From positions 1 through 63,307 of the forward strand of contig CALGMA010000025.1 of the NCBI GenBank assembly GCA_937959265.1: a stretch of DNA of 63,307 nucleotides, written 5' to 3'. Below the pieces are notes generated by a model. That model had not been told where the DNA came from. It did not search any database and saw only the letters and a program-made list of their open reading frames with translations. Position numbers and translations under genes: made by a program. How positions within the stretch are numbered: the first letter of the stretch is position 1; the number at the start of each line of letters is the position of its first letter. This document shows, piece by piece, positions 53,981 to 63,038 of the stretch. The DNA is from an uncultured Anaerolineae bacterium (GTDB taxonomy: Bacteria > Chloroflexota > Anaerolineae > J036 > Brachytrichaceae).

Positions 53981-55738
53981 TCAAGGCGCGGATAACCAGC
54001 GCACTTCGTAGGGATCAAGTTCGAGCGATGGCCCGTGCACGTTCAAGCGCGCGCCGCTGAGCAGGTCGCGCACTGCGTTGTTCGTGCCCAATAGCGTACG
54101 CCAAGGCGGTTGCACAAGCTGTTCTTCCGCCGAGACGTTCATCAGGCAGAGGACGCGTGACCGGTCATCGGGCGAAATGCGCAGCAATGCGAACACCCCC
54201 GGCCCACATGCAATCACTTGCTGTTCGCCGAAGGGATGAAAGGCAGCGTGGCCAGCGCGCACCCGCAGCAAATGCGATAGCCGGGCAAAGACGCGCGCGC
54301 GCCGCGAGTCGTTATCGGCCAGCTCCCGTTCCAGCGCCCCCCGATCGAGCTTTTGTCGGTTGATGGCGCGGTTGTAGCCGAGCTGCTGCACACCCTCCGG
54401 CCAGCCACGCGATCCGAACAAGCTGTGGAAGTAGATGCCCGGCATCCCGATCATCGCAAACATGATCGCGTGCGCCACGACGAAGCGATCGGCCGTCTCC
54501 TCTTCACCTGACGCACCGAAGCTGAGCGCATCGAAGTAGTTGACGTTCATTTCATACGGGCTGCGTGAGCCATCGCTGTTGTGCTTGTAGTTGATGAAAC
54601 CGCCCACGGCCAGCATCCGCTCGACCAGCGCGTCCACCTCGCGGTTGCTCAAAATGCCGCGCGCCGGATTCAACCCGATGCCATCGTGCGATGCAAGGAA
54701 GTTGAAGAACGTCGTTCGCTTCGACGGCAGGGTGAGTGTGGCGGCCCATTGTGAAAGCGTGCGCGCGTCACCAGTCTGCAGGGTATGCAGCGTCAGCGGC
54801 GGCAACGCGAAGTTATAGACGAGCTGCGCTTCGTTCGACCCGTCGCCGAAGTAGGCGATGTTGTCACTATGCGGCACATTGGTCTCGGTGATCAGCCGGA
54901 CGTGCGGCGCGACGGCGTCCAGCACCGCACGGAAGATCTGCACCACGCGATGCGTGTTCGGCAGGTGGATGCAGGAGGTGCCGGGCTCCTTCCACAGGTA
55001 GGCGATCGCATCCAGCCGGATGAAGTCCGCGCCGCGTTGTGCGTAAAACAGCAGCACATCCACGATTTCGGCCAAAACGTCGGGGTTAGCGTAGTTCAAG
55101 TCTATCTGGTCGTCGCTGAAGGTGGTCCACACGGCGCGCCGGCCCAGCGCCGTGTCGAACGTCGTCAGCAGCGGCAGCGCGCGCGGCCGCACGACCTGGG
55201 AGAGATTGGGATTGCCCTCCACCGCGATGAAGTAGTTGCGATACCGCTCCTCGCCGCGCAAGTAACCCTGGAACCATGCGCTCTTCGACGAGATGTGATT
55301 GATCACCGCGTCGAACATCAGCCGGAAGCGCCCACCCAGTCGCTCGACGTCCTCCCATGTGCCCAGCTCTGGATTGATCGCACGATAGTCCACGACCGAG
55401 AAGCCGTCATCGGACGTGTAGGGGTAGAACGGCAGAATGTGCACTGCGCTGACCACGCCGACGAGATGCCGAGTGCAGAAATCGCTGAGCGTCTGGAGCG
55501 GCAGCCGGCCAGGCTCGCGCACCTGGTCGCCATACGTGATGAGCATCACGTCACGCTGAGTGAGGGCGTCGTCGTGCTTCGGCATCACCGGTGGATGCGA
55601 TTCGATGATCTGTCGCAACCGTTCGCACGCCTGCGCGCCGAGCGCATCGCCGTATACCGCGTCACACAGGGCGCGCACCCTGGCGAGAGCGTTAGATCGT
55701 TGGGAGGGCGGAATGGGAATAGGATTGAGGCTTGTCAT
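53981..55738 (-). CDS. GH13_18 sucrose/glucosylglycerate phosphorylase
   Basis: A 585-residue alpha-glucoside phosphorylase that splits a glucoside with phosphate to give glucose 1-phosphate. Catalytic residues are in RLDAIAYLWKEPGTSC (nucleophile Asp), RLITETNVPHSDN (acid/base Glu) and FLASHDGIGLNP (Asp). HILPFYPYTSDDGFSVVDY and the MGDG-free GH13_18 domain order fit sucrose or glucosylglycerate phosphorylases. Being in a cluster with GpgS, glucosylglycerate is the more likely substrate (inference). ATG 55738 (MTSLNPIPIPPS) is the chosen start; in-frame ATGs at 55786 and 55807 are alternatives. First gene of the cluster. Confidence 0.85.
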   Translation of the reverse strand: MTSLNPIPIPPSQRSNALARVRALCDAVYGDALGAQACERLRQIIESHPPVMPKHDDALTQRDVMLITYGDQVREPGRLPLQTLSDFCTRHLVGVVSAVHILPFYPYTSDDGFSVVDYRAINPELGTWEDVERLGGRFRLMFDAVINHISSKSAWFQGYLRGEERYRNYFIAVEGNPNLSQVVRPRALPLLTTFDTALGRRAVWTTFSDDQIDLNYANPDVLAEIVDVLLFYAQRGADFIRLDAIAYLWKEPGTSCIHLPNTHRVVQIFRAVLDAVAPHVRLITETNVPHSDNIAYFGDGSNEAQLVYNFALPPLTLHTLQTGDARTLSQWAATLTLPSKRTTFFNFLASHDGIGLNPARGILSNREVDALVERMLAVGGFINYKHNSDGSRSPYEMNVNYFDALSFGASGEEETADRFVVAHAIMFAMIGMPGIYFHSLFGSRGWPEGVQQLGYNRAINRQKLDRGALERELADNDSRRARVFARLSHLLRVRAGHAAFHPFGEQQVIACGPGVFALLRISPDDRSRVLCLMNVSAEEQLVQPPWRTLLGTNNAVRDLLSGARLNVHGPSLELDPYEVRWLSAP

Positions 55739-55867
55739 CTCCGTTATATTCAGCGTCGCTCTGGCCGGCGCATCTTCGTCTGCCATTAGAGTCGCGCGAG
55801 ACGGCAAAAGCCCGCATGTAACGAAGGCCTATTGGCAGCTTTTAGGCAGAGGAGTTCATGAGCAGCG

Positions 55868-55993
55868 ATGCCAGTGGCAGCGTCGGCGCAGCACAACCGG
55901 GACGACTATCTCAGCATATTCTACCGTTTGCAAGCAAGTTACAACGAGCTGTGGCATGATTCGGAAGACTGCAGCAACACGCCGCAAGGATAG
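55868..55993 (+). CDS. Possible 41-residue small protein
   Basis: ATG 55868 to TAG 55993 encodes MPVAASAQHNRDDYLSIFYR and a further 21 residues (ending ..EDCSNTPQG), an acidic Tyr-rich product. A GAGGAG sequence lies 15-20 bases upstream. The frame ends 14 bases before the S9 peptidase start, so it may be a leader-type small gene. An overlapping 33-codon frame begins at 55858. Coding status is uncertain. Confidence 0.3.
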   Translation: MPVAASAQHNRDDYLSIFYRLQASYNELWHDSEDCSNTPQG

Positions 55994-56007
55994 TCGAGCG
56001 CCTATCT

Positions 56008-58134
56008 ATGAAAACCATCACTCCGGAAAGCTTGTACGACATCACCCTACTCGACGACGTGCGCGTTTCCCCCAACGGCGCTTACGCCGCCTTCGTACGC
56101 ACGAGCGTAGATCGCAGCGGCAACAAGTACAACCGCACCATCTGGATCAAAGACCTGACCAACCGGCGCACGCCAGCGCGTCCGCTCACCGCCAGCGTCA
56201 AAGATGGATCGCCGCGCTGGTCGCCGGATGGGCGCTATCTCGCCTTCATCTCGACGCGCGACGAGAAGCCACAAGTGTTCATCCTGCCTATACATGAGCC
56301 TGGCGAAGCACGCAGCGTCACCTCGCACCTCAACGGCGTCGAGGCGTTCGAGTGGTCCCCCGATGGCAGGCGCATCGCCTTTACCGCACGCATGCGCGCC
56401 GATGAGTGTGCGCGCGAAGATGAAGCAGCCTCCAAAGGTGCAGGAGACCAGGCGGAAGACGAAGCCAAGATGCCAACGACGGTCAAAGACGCCTGGGAAC
56501 TGAAGCGCGAGAAGGAGCAAAAGCAACACGAAGAGGAGATGCGGCTCGATCCACGTATCATCTCCCGCGTGCCCTATCGCACCGGCACGACGTTCATCGA
56601 GGACCGCTACGCTCACATCTACGTCATGGACGTGCCGGCGTCCTTCGCCGAGCCGAAGGGTGGCAAGACCTTTCGGTTGACGCCGAACGACAGCCTGGCC
56701 AACTTTGCTCCACCGGTGTGGTCGGCCGACGGCAAGACGATCTACAGCGCCTACACACGCGACCCGGATTCGGGCGACATGTTCCGCTACACCGATCTGG
56801 TTCGCTTCGACGCCGGCAACGCGGACCCGCATGAGCGCCGCTTAGAGCGCATCCCGCTAGCCAACTACACCTGCTACACGCCGACGCCGTCGCCGGACGG
56901 CCGGTGGCTGGCCTTCGACCGCTCGTTCGAGGATCCGGCGGCCTATCAGCCCGGCACGCTAGCGATCGCGCCGCTGAGGCCTGACGGCACAGCCGACATG
57001 GACAACCTCACTGACCTGACCGACGTGCTCGACCGCAGCCTGGTCACGTTCGTCTGGAGCCCGGACAGCCGCTTCCTCTACTTCACGCTCAACAAAGACG
57101 GCACAATCAACCTGTGGCAGGCACGCATCCCGCGCACTCCCCGCGCCCGGCGCATCGAGATCCAGCAGGTCACCGACGCCGTCCACGAGATCAATGGGTT
57201 CAGTGTGATGGCCAATGGCCGCGTCATCTTCATCGCCAGCACCCCGGGCGATCCCAGCGCGCTCTACGAACTCGATCCGCAGAGACGCATCCGGCCTCTA
57301 TATCGGCCCAACGCCCAGTTCCTGGCCGAACACAGCGTTGGGCGAGTGGCGTCCGTCCGCTACCGCTCCGAAAGCCGCACGATCCAGGGATGGATGATCA
57401 CGCCGCCGGACTTTGATCCGCACAAGAAGTATCCGCTCATCGTGCAGATGCACGGCGGACCCCATGTGATGTGGGGTGCAGCGACGCGCAGCATCTGGCA
57501 CGAGTTCCAGGCAATGGCCGCAGCCGGCTATGTGGTGTTCTACTGCAACCCGCGCGGCTCCGACGGCTATGGCAGAGACTTCTGGCACGCCAACCGGTGT
57601 GACTGGGGCGACGGACCGATGCACGATGTATTGCGCGGGGTGGATTTTGTGGCCGGTCACGACTATATTGACGTTGAGCGGATGTGCCTGACCGGCGGGA
57701 GTTATGCAGGCTATCTGACGGCCTGGATCATCGGCCGCGACCATCGTTTCGTCGCGGCCTGTGCCCAGCGCGGCGTATACAACCTGGTGTCCATGCGCAA
57801 CACAACGGACATCCCCTTCTTCAACGATCGGGAGATGGGCGGGATCACGCCCTGGGACGACGTACAGGCGCTGTGGGAGAGATCGCCGATCTCGCTGGTG
57901 CCCAACATGCAGACGCCGCTACTGATCGAGCATAGCGAACAGGACTATCGCGTGCCGATCGAGCAGGCCGAGCAGTTGTTCCAGGCCATGCGCTTGCAGA
58001 GGAAGACGGTTGAGCTGGTGCGTTGGCCGCGCGAGGGGCATGAGCTTTCGCGCAACGGCGAGCCGAAGCATCGCGTCGAGCGCATCCAACGCATCACCCG
58101 ATGGTTTAATACGTATGCACGTCGTGAGCAGTGA
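56008..58134 (+). CDS. S9-family prolyl oligopeptidase-like serine peptidase
   Basis: A 708-residue cytoplasmic peptidase with an N-terminal beta-propeller (SPNGAYAAFVRT, SPRWSPDGRYLAFISTRDEK, EWSPDGRRIAFTAR repeats) and a C-terminal alpha/beta-hydrolase domain. The catalytic Ser is in TGGSYAGYLTAWI, Asp in HSEQDYRVPIEQAE and His in REGHELSRNG. An Arg/Lys/Glu-rich insertion (about 135-180, with EKEQKQHEEEMR) interrupts the propeller. Acylaminoacyl-peptidase or dipeptidyl-peptidase activity is likely. GtrA overlaps its 3' end by 20 bases. Confidence 0.9.
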   Translation: MKTITPESLYDITLLDDVRVSPNGAYAAFVRTSVDRSGNKYNRTIWIKDLTNRRTPARPLTASVKDGSPRWSPDGRYLAFISTRDEKPQVFILPIHEPGEARSVTSHLNGVEAFEWSPDGRRIAFTARMRADECAREDEAASKGAGDQAEDEAKMPTTVKDAWELKREKEQKQHEEEMRLDPRIISRVPYRTGTTFIEDRYAHIYVMDVPASFAEPKGGKTFRLTPNDSLANFAPPVWSADGKTIYSAYTRDPDSGDMFRYTDLVRFDAGNADPHERRLERIPLANYTCYTPTPSPDGRWLAFDRSFEDPAAYQPGTLAIAPLRPDGTADMDNLTDLTDVLDRSLVTFVWSPDSRFLYFTLNKDGTINLWQARIPRTPRARRIEIQQVTDAVHEINGFSVMANGRVIFIASTPGDPSALYELDPQRRIRPLYRPNAQFLAEHSVGRVASVRYRSESRTIQGWMITPPDFDPHKKYPLIVQMHGGPHVMWGAATRSIWHEFQAMAAAGYVVFYCNPRGSDGYGRDFWHANRCDWGDGPMHDVLRGVDFVAGHDYIDVERMCLTGGSYAGYLTAWIIGRDHRFVAACAQRGVYNLVSMRNTTDIPFFNDREMGGITPWDDVQALWERSPISLVPNMQTPLLIEHSEQDYRVPIEQAEQLFQAMRLQRKTVELVRWPREGHELSRNGEPKHRVERIQRITRWFNTYARREQ

Positions 58135-58702
58135 CAAGCGCTCCCTATCTGTGAGCCGGTTTGTGCCCACCGCGGTAAAGGGCACGCGATTCTATGGGTT
58201 GGCTCACCGCAACAAGCCGGAGATCAAACGGTTTGTCAAATTCGCCATCGTCGGCGCCAGTGGGTTGGTGATTGACATCGTCCTGCTCAACATTTTCGAG
58301 CGCAATCTAGGCATGCCAGTGCCGATCGCCGTCGCGCTCGCGTTCATCATCGCCGCCACCAACAACTTCATCTGGAACCGTCTGTGGGTGTATCCCGAAT
58401 CACGCACCCAGAAGAAGCGCCGACAGATGCCGGTCTTCCTCGCCGTCAACGCGGCCGGCTTGCTCATTAACGAGCTGATCTTCCTGTTGTTCCAGGCTCC
58501 CATTACCGCACTCGTTCGCCTCACGCCCATCCCCTTCTTCCAGGCGCACTACCGCGGCATCGGCCTGAACGTCACCAAGTTGATCGCCGCAGTGATCGTG
58601 ATGCTGTGGAATTTCTTCGTCAATCGCTTCGTGACCTTCCGCAACGTCGCGTGGAAGCGAAACCTCCCGGCGGAGATCGAACCGGCCGACAGCGCGCTCT
58701 GA
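58115..58702 (+). CDS. GtrA-family membrane protein
   Basis: A 195-residue polytopic membrane protein with four helices. KFAIVGASGLVIDIVLLNIF, NNFIWNRLWVYPES and WNFFVNRFVTFRNVAW are the GtrA signatures. Members help move undecaprenyl- or polyprenyl-linked sugars across the membrane. ATG 58115 starts inside the last codons of the S9 peptidase in a different frame. The adjacent GT4 gene supports a role in surface glycosylation. Confidence 0.88.
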   Translation: MHVVSSDKRSLSVSRFVPTAVKGTRFYGLAHRNKPEIKRFVKFAIVGASGLVIDIVLLNIFERNLGMPVPIAVALAFIIAATNNFIWNRLWVYPESRTQKKRRQMPVFLAVNAAGLLINELIFLLFQAPITALVRLTPIPFFQAHYRGIGLNVTKLIAAVIVMLWNFFVNRFVTFRNVAWKRNLPAEIEPADSAL

Positions 58703-58754
58703 GGCGGCGCACGCCGAATGTGTGATACTTGACGCTCGCCGTTGGGCGTTCGCT

Positions 58755-59924
58755 GTGGCGCGCATCATCATTGACTACACACCGGCCATTCACCAGGACG
58801 CGGGCATCGCACGGTTGACGCGCGAGATCGTTCGCGCCGTGCTGGCACTGGGTTCACCGCATGAATTCAGCCTGTTCGTTATGGGCCGACCCGCGCTCGC
58901 TGTGCCGCTTTCCAACCTGATGAACACGCGCGAGCTGCCGCTGCGCGTCTCGCGCATGAGCGACCGCTGGCTCTACCGGCTGTGGTTTCGCGCCAACCTG
59001 CGTGCGCCGGTGCAACTCTTCAGCGGCTCATGCGACCTGTATCACGCCACCGACTTCGTGCTGCCACCGCTGCGCGACGGCACACCCGGTGTGCTGACCG
59101 TGCACGATCTCTCGTTCGAACGCGATCCCGACTCCGCGCCGCCGCGCTTGATCCCCTTCCTCAGGCGCGTCGTACCCGATTCGGCCCGGCGCGCGGCACA
59201 CATCATCGCCGACTCACACGCCACCGCCCGCGACCTGACGGCGCTCTACGACATCCCATCAGAGAAGATCACGGTCATCCATAGTGGCGTAGACGGGCGG
59301 TTCACGCCCTATCGGGATACGCTCTACATGCAGCGCCGGCGCGACTATGTGCTGAAGAAATATGGCATCGGCGATGCGCCGTTTATCCTTACCGTCGGCA
59401 CGATGCAGCGGCGCAAAAATCATCTACGCTTGGTTCAGGCCTTTGCCAAACTCACTGCTGCGCATCCTGGCGCCCAAACGCCGCTGCTCGTGATCGCCGG
59501 CGGCAAGGGCTGGCTGTACGACGAAGTGCACGCCGAGGTGCAACGGCTCGGGCTGGGCGAGCAGGTCAGGTTCATCGGCTATGTGGAGGATATGGACTTG
59601 CCGCACTTATACCGCGCTGCAGCGGTCTTCGCTTTCCCTTCGACCTACGAGGGCTTCGGCTTGCCGCTGCTGGAAGCGATGGCCAGCGGCGTGCCGGTGG
59701 TCACCTCGAACGTTTCGTCGCTGCCGGAAGTGGTCGGCGATGCCGGCTTGCAGGTGGATCCGCTAGACGTGGACGCCCTGGCCCGAGCGCTGGAGCAGGC
59801 GCTAAATGACGAGGTTTGGCGACGACACTGCATCGCGCGCGGGCTGGCCCGCGCGGTGCAGTTCACCTGGCAGCGTGCGGCCGAGCAACTGTTGGCCGTG
59901 TACGAGCGAGTCTTGCGACAGTAG
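58755..59924 (+). CDS. GT4-family glycosyltransferase
   Basis: A glycosyltransferase of about 389 residues starting at GTG 58755 (VARIIIDYTPAIHQDAGIA); a GTG at 58722 would add 11 residues. It has HDLSFERDP, ADSHATARDLTALY, TVIHSGVDGRFTPY, ILTVGTMQRRKNHLRLVQAFAKL and AVFAFPSTYEGFGLPLLEAMASGVPVVTS, typical of WbaZ/PimB-like enzymes. Donor and acceptor are unknown. It follows gtrA by about 50 bases on the same strand. Confidence 0.88.
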   Translation: MARIIIDYTPAIHQDAGIARLTREIVRAVLALGSPHEFSLFVMGRPALAVPLSNLMNTRELPLRVSRMSDRWLYRLWFRANLRAPVQLFSGSCDLYHATDFVLPPLRDGTPGVLTVHDLSFERDPDSAPPRLIPFLRRVVPDSARRAAHIIADSHATARDLTALYDIPSEKITVIHSGVDGRFTPYRDTLYMQRRRDYVLKKYGIGDAPFILTVGTMQRRKNHLRLVQAFAKLTAAHPGAQTPLLVIAGGKGWLYDEVHAEVQRLGLGEQVRFIGYVEDMDLPHLYRAAAVFAFPSTYEGFGLPLLEAMASGVPVVTSNVSSLPEVVGDAGLQVDPLDVDALARALEQALNDEVWRRHCIARGLARAVQFTWQRAAEQLLAVYERVLRQ

Positions 59925-59954
59925 AATTGCTCTCCGAACCACTTGCCGCCAATC

Positions 59955-61238
59955 ATGGATGAGACCACCCCTGCCACTACTCGCCTGCGCGACCTGCCGG
60001 TGGATGCGCGCGCCCAGGCATTAGGCTTGAGCAATGCGCAGGCTGACACGTTGCGCGCCGGCCTCTCGCTTGAGCAGGCCGACCACATGATCGAGAACGT
60101 GGTTGGCGTGTTCACTTTACCGTTGGGCGTTGCACAGCACTTCGTCGTGAACGGCCGAGAGATCCCTGCGGTGCCGATGGTCATCGAAGAAGCCAGCGTA
60201 GTTGCTGCTTGCAGTTACGCCGCCAAGCTGGCCCGCATCGCCGGCGGTTTCACCGCTGGCAGCAGCCCGCCGATCATGATCGGCCAGATTCAAGTGTTGG
60301 ACACGCCCGACCTCGAAGCGGCGCGCGAACGCATTGCCGCCGAAGCCGACGCGCTGATCCACTGGCTGAACCATGACAACACCGCGACCCGCAGCCGACA
60401 CGCGCGCGCCGTGGGCATCGAGACGCGCACGCTGATCGGCCCGCCGCCCATGCTCATCGTGCACGTGCTTTACGACTGCGGAGACGCCATGGGGGCGAAT
60501 CTGATCAACACAGCCAGCGAAGCGCTCGCGCCGCGCGTTGCGCAGCTCACCAGTGGGCGGGTTAACCTGCGCATCCTCTCCAACCTCAGCGACCGACGGT
60601 TGGCCTGGGCAACCTGCACCATTCGCGCCGACACGTTAGCTGCGCGCGCCGACAATTCGATTTCGCCACAGGAAATCGTCGCGCGCATAGTCGAAGCATC
60701 ACGCTTCGCCGAACTCGACCCGTATCGCGCTGCGACGCACAACAAAGGCATCATGAACGGGGTTGATGCGGTGGTGATAGCGACCGGTAACGATTGGCGT
60801 GCCGTAGAAGCCGACGCGCACGCCTACGCCGCGCGCGATGGGCGCTACACGGCGCTGGCGACCTGGCGCGCGAACGGAGCCGGCGACCTGGTGGGCCGCA
60901 TCGAGTTGCCGTTGGCCGTGGGCATCGTGGGTGGAGCAACGCGCGTTCATCCCACGGCGCAGCTCGCCTTGCAGCTACTCGGCGTGAAGACGGCGCGTGA
61001 GCTGGCCGAGATCATCACCTGCGTGGGGCTGGCGCAGAACTTCGCAGCAATTCGCGCGCTGGCGATGGAGGGCATCCAGCAGGGTCACATGACGCTGCAT
61101 GCGCGGCAGATTGCCATCGCCGCCGGCGCATCCGGCGAGGACATCGAACGCATTGCTACGCAGCTCGTCGCCGAGCGGAACGTGCGGCTAGAGCGTGCCA
61201 GAGCGCTCGTCAGGCGCGATCCTTCGCCTCCTGCTTGA
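59955..61238 (+). CDS. mvaA: HMG-CoA reductase, class II
   Basis: Interconverts HMG-CoA and mevalonate; in the mevalonate route it supplies isoprenoid precursors. The 427-residue product lacks membrane helices and has ENVVGVFTLPLGVAQHF, VPMVIEEASVVAACSYAAKLA, VLYDCGDAMGANLINTASE, GIVGGATRVHPTAQLAL and the C-terminal catalytic His in MEGIQQGHMTLHARQIA. These mark the bacterial class II form. ATG 59955 is used; an in-frame TTG four codons upstream is possible. The gene is convergent with nurA, overlapping by 29 bases. No other mevalonate-pathway gene is in the window. Confidence 0.93.
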   Translation: MDETTPATTRLRDLPVDARAQALGLSNAQADTLRAGLSLEQADHMIENVVGVFTLPLGVAQHFVVNGREIPAVPMVIEEASVVAACSYAAKLARIAGGFTAGSSPPIMIGQIQVLDTPDLEAARERIAAEADALIHWLNHDNTATRSRHARAVGIETRTLIGPPPMLIVHVLYDCGDAMGANLINTASEALAPRVAQLTSGRVNLRILSNLSDRRLAWATCTIRADTLAARADNSISPQEIVARIVEASRFAELDPYRAATHNKGIMNGVDAVVIATGNDWRAVEADAHAYAARDGRYTALATWRANGAGDLVGRIELPLAVGIVGGATRVHPTAQLALQLLGVKTARELAEIITCVGLAQNFAAIRALAMEGIQQGHMTLHARQIAIAAGASGEDIERIATQLVAERNVRLERARALVRRDPSPPA

Positions 61239-62394
61239 ACGACGCGCGGGCCAGGATGCCGCTCGCCAGCAGCGCCTGCTCGATGGCCTGCTCGATCTCG
61301 TGCTGATCCTCTTTGCTCACCACGGCTTCCTCGTGCGCCGCTTTCAGGATGAGCGGGTAGCCGTTGCCTAGGCGGGACTGACGGTGCAGCACGGCGCATA
61401 GTGCGCCGATCTCGGCTGGGCCGGCGCACCATTGCGGCGCTTCGATGCGCGCGATAACCGGTCGCCCTGGCTCGCCGAAATTGACATAGCACGCGTGCAT
61501 CGCATGTTCGCCGAGATAACGCGATGCGTTCACCTCCCATCCCGGATCGAACAGTGCTGTGCGGCGTGCCGGCGCGAGTTCCCGCTCTAACAAATGGCGG
61601 TCGAAGATGCCGGCGGTCTCGCGTCCGCGCAAGGTCCGCTCGGTCACCGCGTCTGGGGACAGGCCGGCTAAGGCGCATGCGCGCGCGACGCTGTTGCTGT
61701 TGGGACGATCAATGTAGCCGCACACCCATGCGCCGCACTCGCGCATCACGCTCAGCGCGGCTTTGAACGGCTTCAGCAACTGTTCGGCGTCATGCGCCAG
61801 GTTGCGTGAAGTGAGCAGCGCAAACGGAACGAGCGAACCATCGGCGACCAGCACCGGCTGCAAGCCGGCCTCGCGGGCCATCCGGCAAGCCTGCGCCATC
61901 AGCTCGATCTCCATCAGGTCGCGCCGGTTGATGACTTCTGTGGGCGGCTTGAGTTCACCGCTACGTTCGTCGAACAACTCGCCCTCTTCGATCAAGTGTG
62001 ATAGCTTAATGCGACGCAACTGCTCGACCAGCGGGTGCCGGGTTTCGCCGTATACCAGGCCGGCGCAGCCGGCTTGCACGTAGGCGAAGACGAAGGGCTT
62101 GTGGCGGTCGGGCAGGATTTGCGAGCCGTCGGTTGCGATCAGCGCGTAACGCTCCGGCTCTTGACCGAAGGGGAATTGTTGGTTGATTGGCTCACCGGCG
62201 TCGAACAGCGCGCCGGTCCAGTGCAGTTGGCGCGCCTGGCCGCATGTCTCCAGGAGCATATCCGCCTGCGCGAAGTCGGCGCGCAGCGGCGCGCACAACT
62301 GCTCCAGGCGATCTTCCCGATGGCAGCGCGCGCGCTGATAGACCTCGGCATAACGGTCAATCTGTGCGCGCATTGCGGAAACGTCGAGTGGCAT
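61210..62394 (-). CDS. nurA: NurA-domain DNA end-resection nuclease
   Basis: A 394-residue NurA nuclease with RNase H-like fold. YALIATDGSQILPDRHKPFVF carries the first metal-binding Asp and PVLVADGSLVPFALL the second; CGYIDRPNSNSVARA and YVNFGEPGRPVIARIEAPQW are other conserved blocks. In archaea and Chloroflexota NurA works with the HerA translocase to resect breaks; herA is not next to it here. ATG 62394 (MPLDVSAMRAQIDRYAEVY) fits the family start. Confidence 0.87.
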   Translation of the reverse strand: MPLDVSAMRAQIDRYAEVYQRARCHREDRLEQLCAPLRADFAQADMLLETCGQARQLHWTGALFDAGEPINQQFPFGQEPERYALIATDGSQILPDRHKPFVFAYVQAGCAGLVYGETRHPLVEQLRRIKLSHLIEEGELFDERSGELKPPTEVINRRDLMEIELMAQACRMAREAGLQPVLVADGSLVPFALLTSRNLAHDAEQLLKPFKAALSVMRECGAWVCGYIDRPNSNSVARACALAGLSPDAVTERTLRGRETAGIFDRHLLERELAPARRTALFDPGWEVNASRYLGEHAMHACYVNFGEPGRPVIARIEAPQWCAGPAEIGALCAVLHRQSRLGNGYPLILKAAHEEAVVSKEDQHEIEQAIEQALLASGILARASFKQEAKDRA

Positions 62395-62402
62395 TGGGTT
62401 AG

Positions 62403-62439
62403 ATAGGATTGATAGAACTAAACAGGACGAACGGGATAA
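62403..62439. repeat. Degenerate 9-bp repeats downstream of the GxxExxY gene
   Basis: ATAGGATTG, ATAGAACTA, ACAGGACGA, ACGGGATAA in sequence, just before the minus-strand GxxExxY gene's stop. Similar to the units on the other flank at 62848-62874. Confidence 0.5.
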
Positions 62440-62440
62440 T

Positions 62441-62833
62441 TCAACTACTCGACGGGCTAGCTCTGGGCCGATAGACGCGATATTTGTGACGAACTTCGAC
62501 CGAGGGCCCGAAGTTGACCAACAGGCCATCGTCTATGCCAGTTGCAGTCAGATAGTTAACCAATTGCACCTCGTGTTCCACGGCTAGCTTCTGCACGGCT
62601 TTAATCTCCACAATGAGCCGACTTTCGACGACGAGATCAGCGATGAAGTCTCCCACAACCTGTCCGCGATAGCGAACCTGGATTGGCGCCTGTTGACGCA
62701 CGTGCAAGCCTTCTGCTTCCAGATCGAGCCGGAGGGCGTTCTCGTATACCCTTTCCAAGTAGCCAGAGCCAAGCGCATTGTGCACGCGAAAGGCGCACTT
62801 GATGACGATCTCCGTCAACTGCTTGATGTCCAT
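62441..62833 (-). CDS. GxxExxY protein
   Basis: A 130-residue protein named for GYLERVY (G-x-x-E-x-x-Y) in GSGYLERVYENAL. The rest, RYRGQVVGDFIADLVVESRLIVEIKA, carries a D-x(n)-E-x-K arrangement of PD-(D/E)XK nucleases, so it may cut DNA or RNA. Function is unknown. It ends with LLVNFGPSVEVRHKYRVYRP, typical of the family. Short 9-bp repeats lie on both sides, as in a gene that moves as a cassette. Confidence 0.85.
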   Translation of the reverse strand: MDIKQLTEIVIKCAFRVHNALGSGYLERVYENALRLDLEAEGLHVRQQAPIQVRYRGQVVGDFIADLVVESRLIVEIKAVQKLAVEHEVQLVNYLTATGIDDGLLVNFGPSVEVRHKYRVYRPRASPSSS

Positions 62834-62847
62834 AGTTACTCCTTTTG

Positions 62848-62874
62848 ACAGGATTTACAGGATTTACAGGATTA
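62848..62874. repeat. Three tandem 9-bp repeats ACAGGATTT upstream of the GxxExxY gene
   Basis: ACAGGATTT (62848-62856), ACAGGATTT (62857-62865), ACAGGATTA (62866-62874). The tract lies directly before the ATG region of the GxxExxY gene (start at 62833 on minus). Confidence 0.75.
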
Positions 62875-63038
62875 TTTTCAGAGGCCAGAGGTCAGAATAA
62901 GTAAATGTAAAGAGACGTTCGGAGTAAAGAGGAGCGAAACCTGATTTTAAGAGAACTGGGCGAGCGAGGCTTTCACTGCGAACGTCTCTACCGTTGATGC
63001 TTATGCCGGGTTCGGGCGCAGGCTCGGGATTTTACCGA

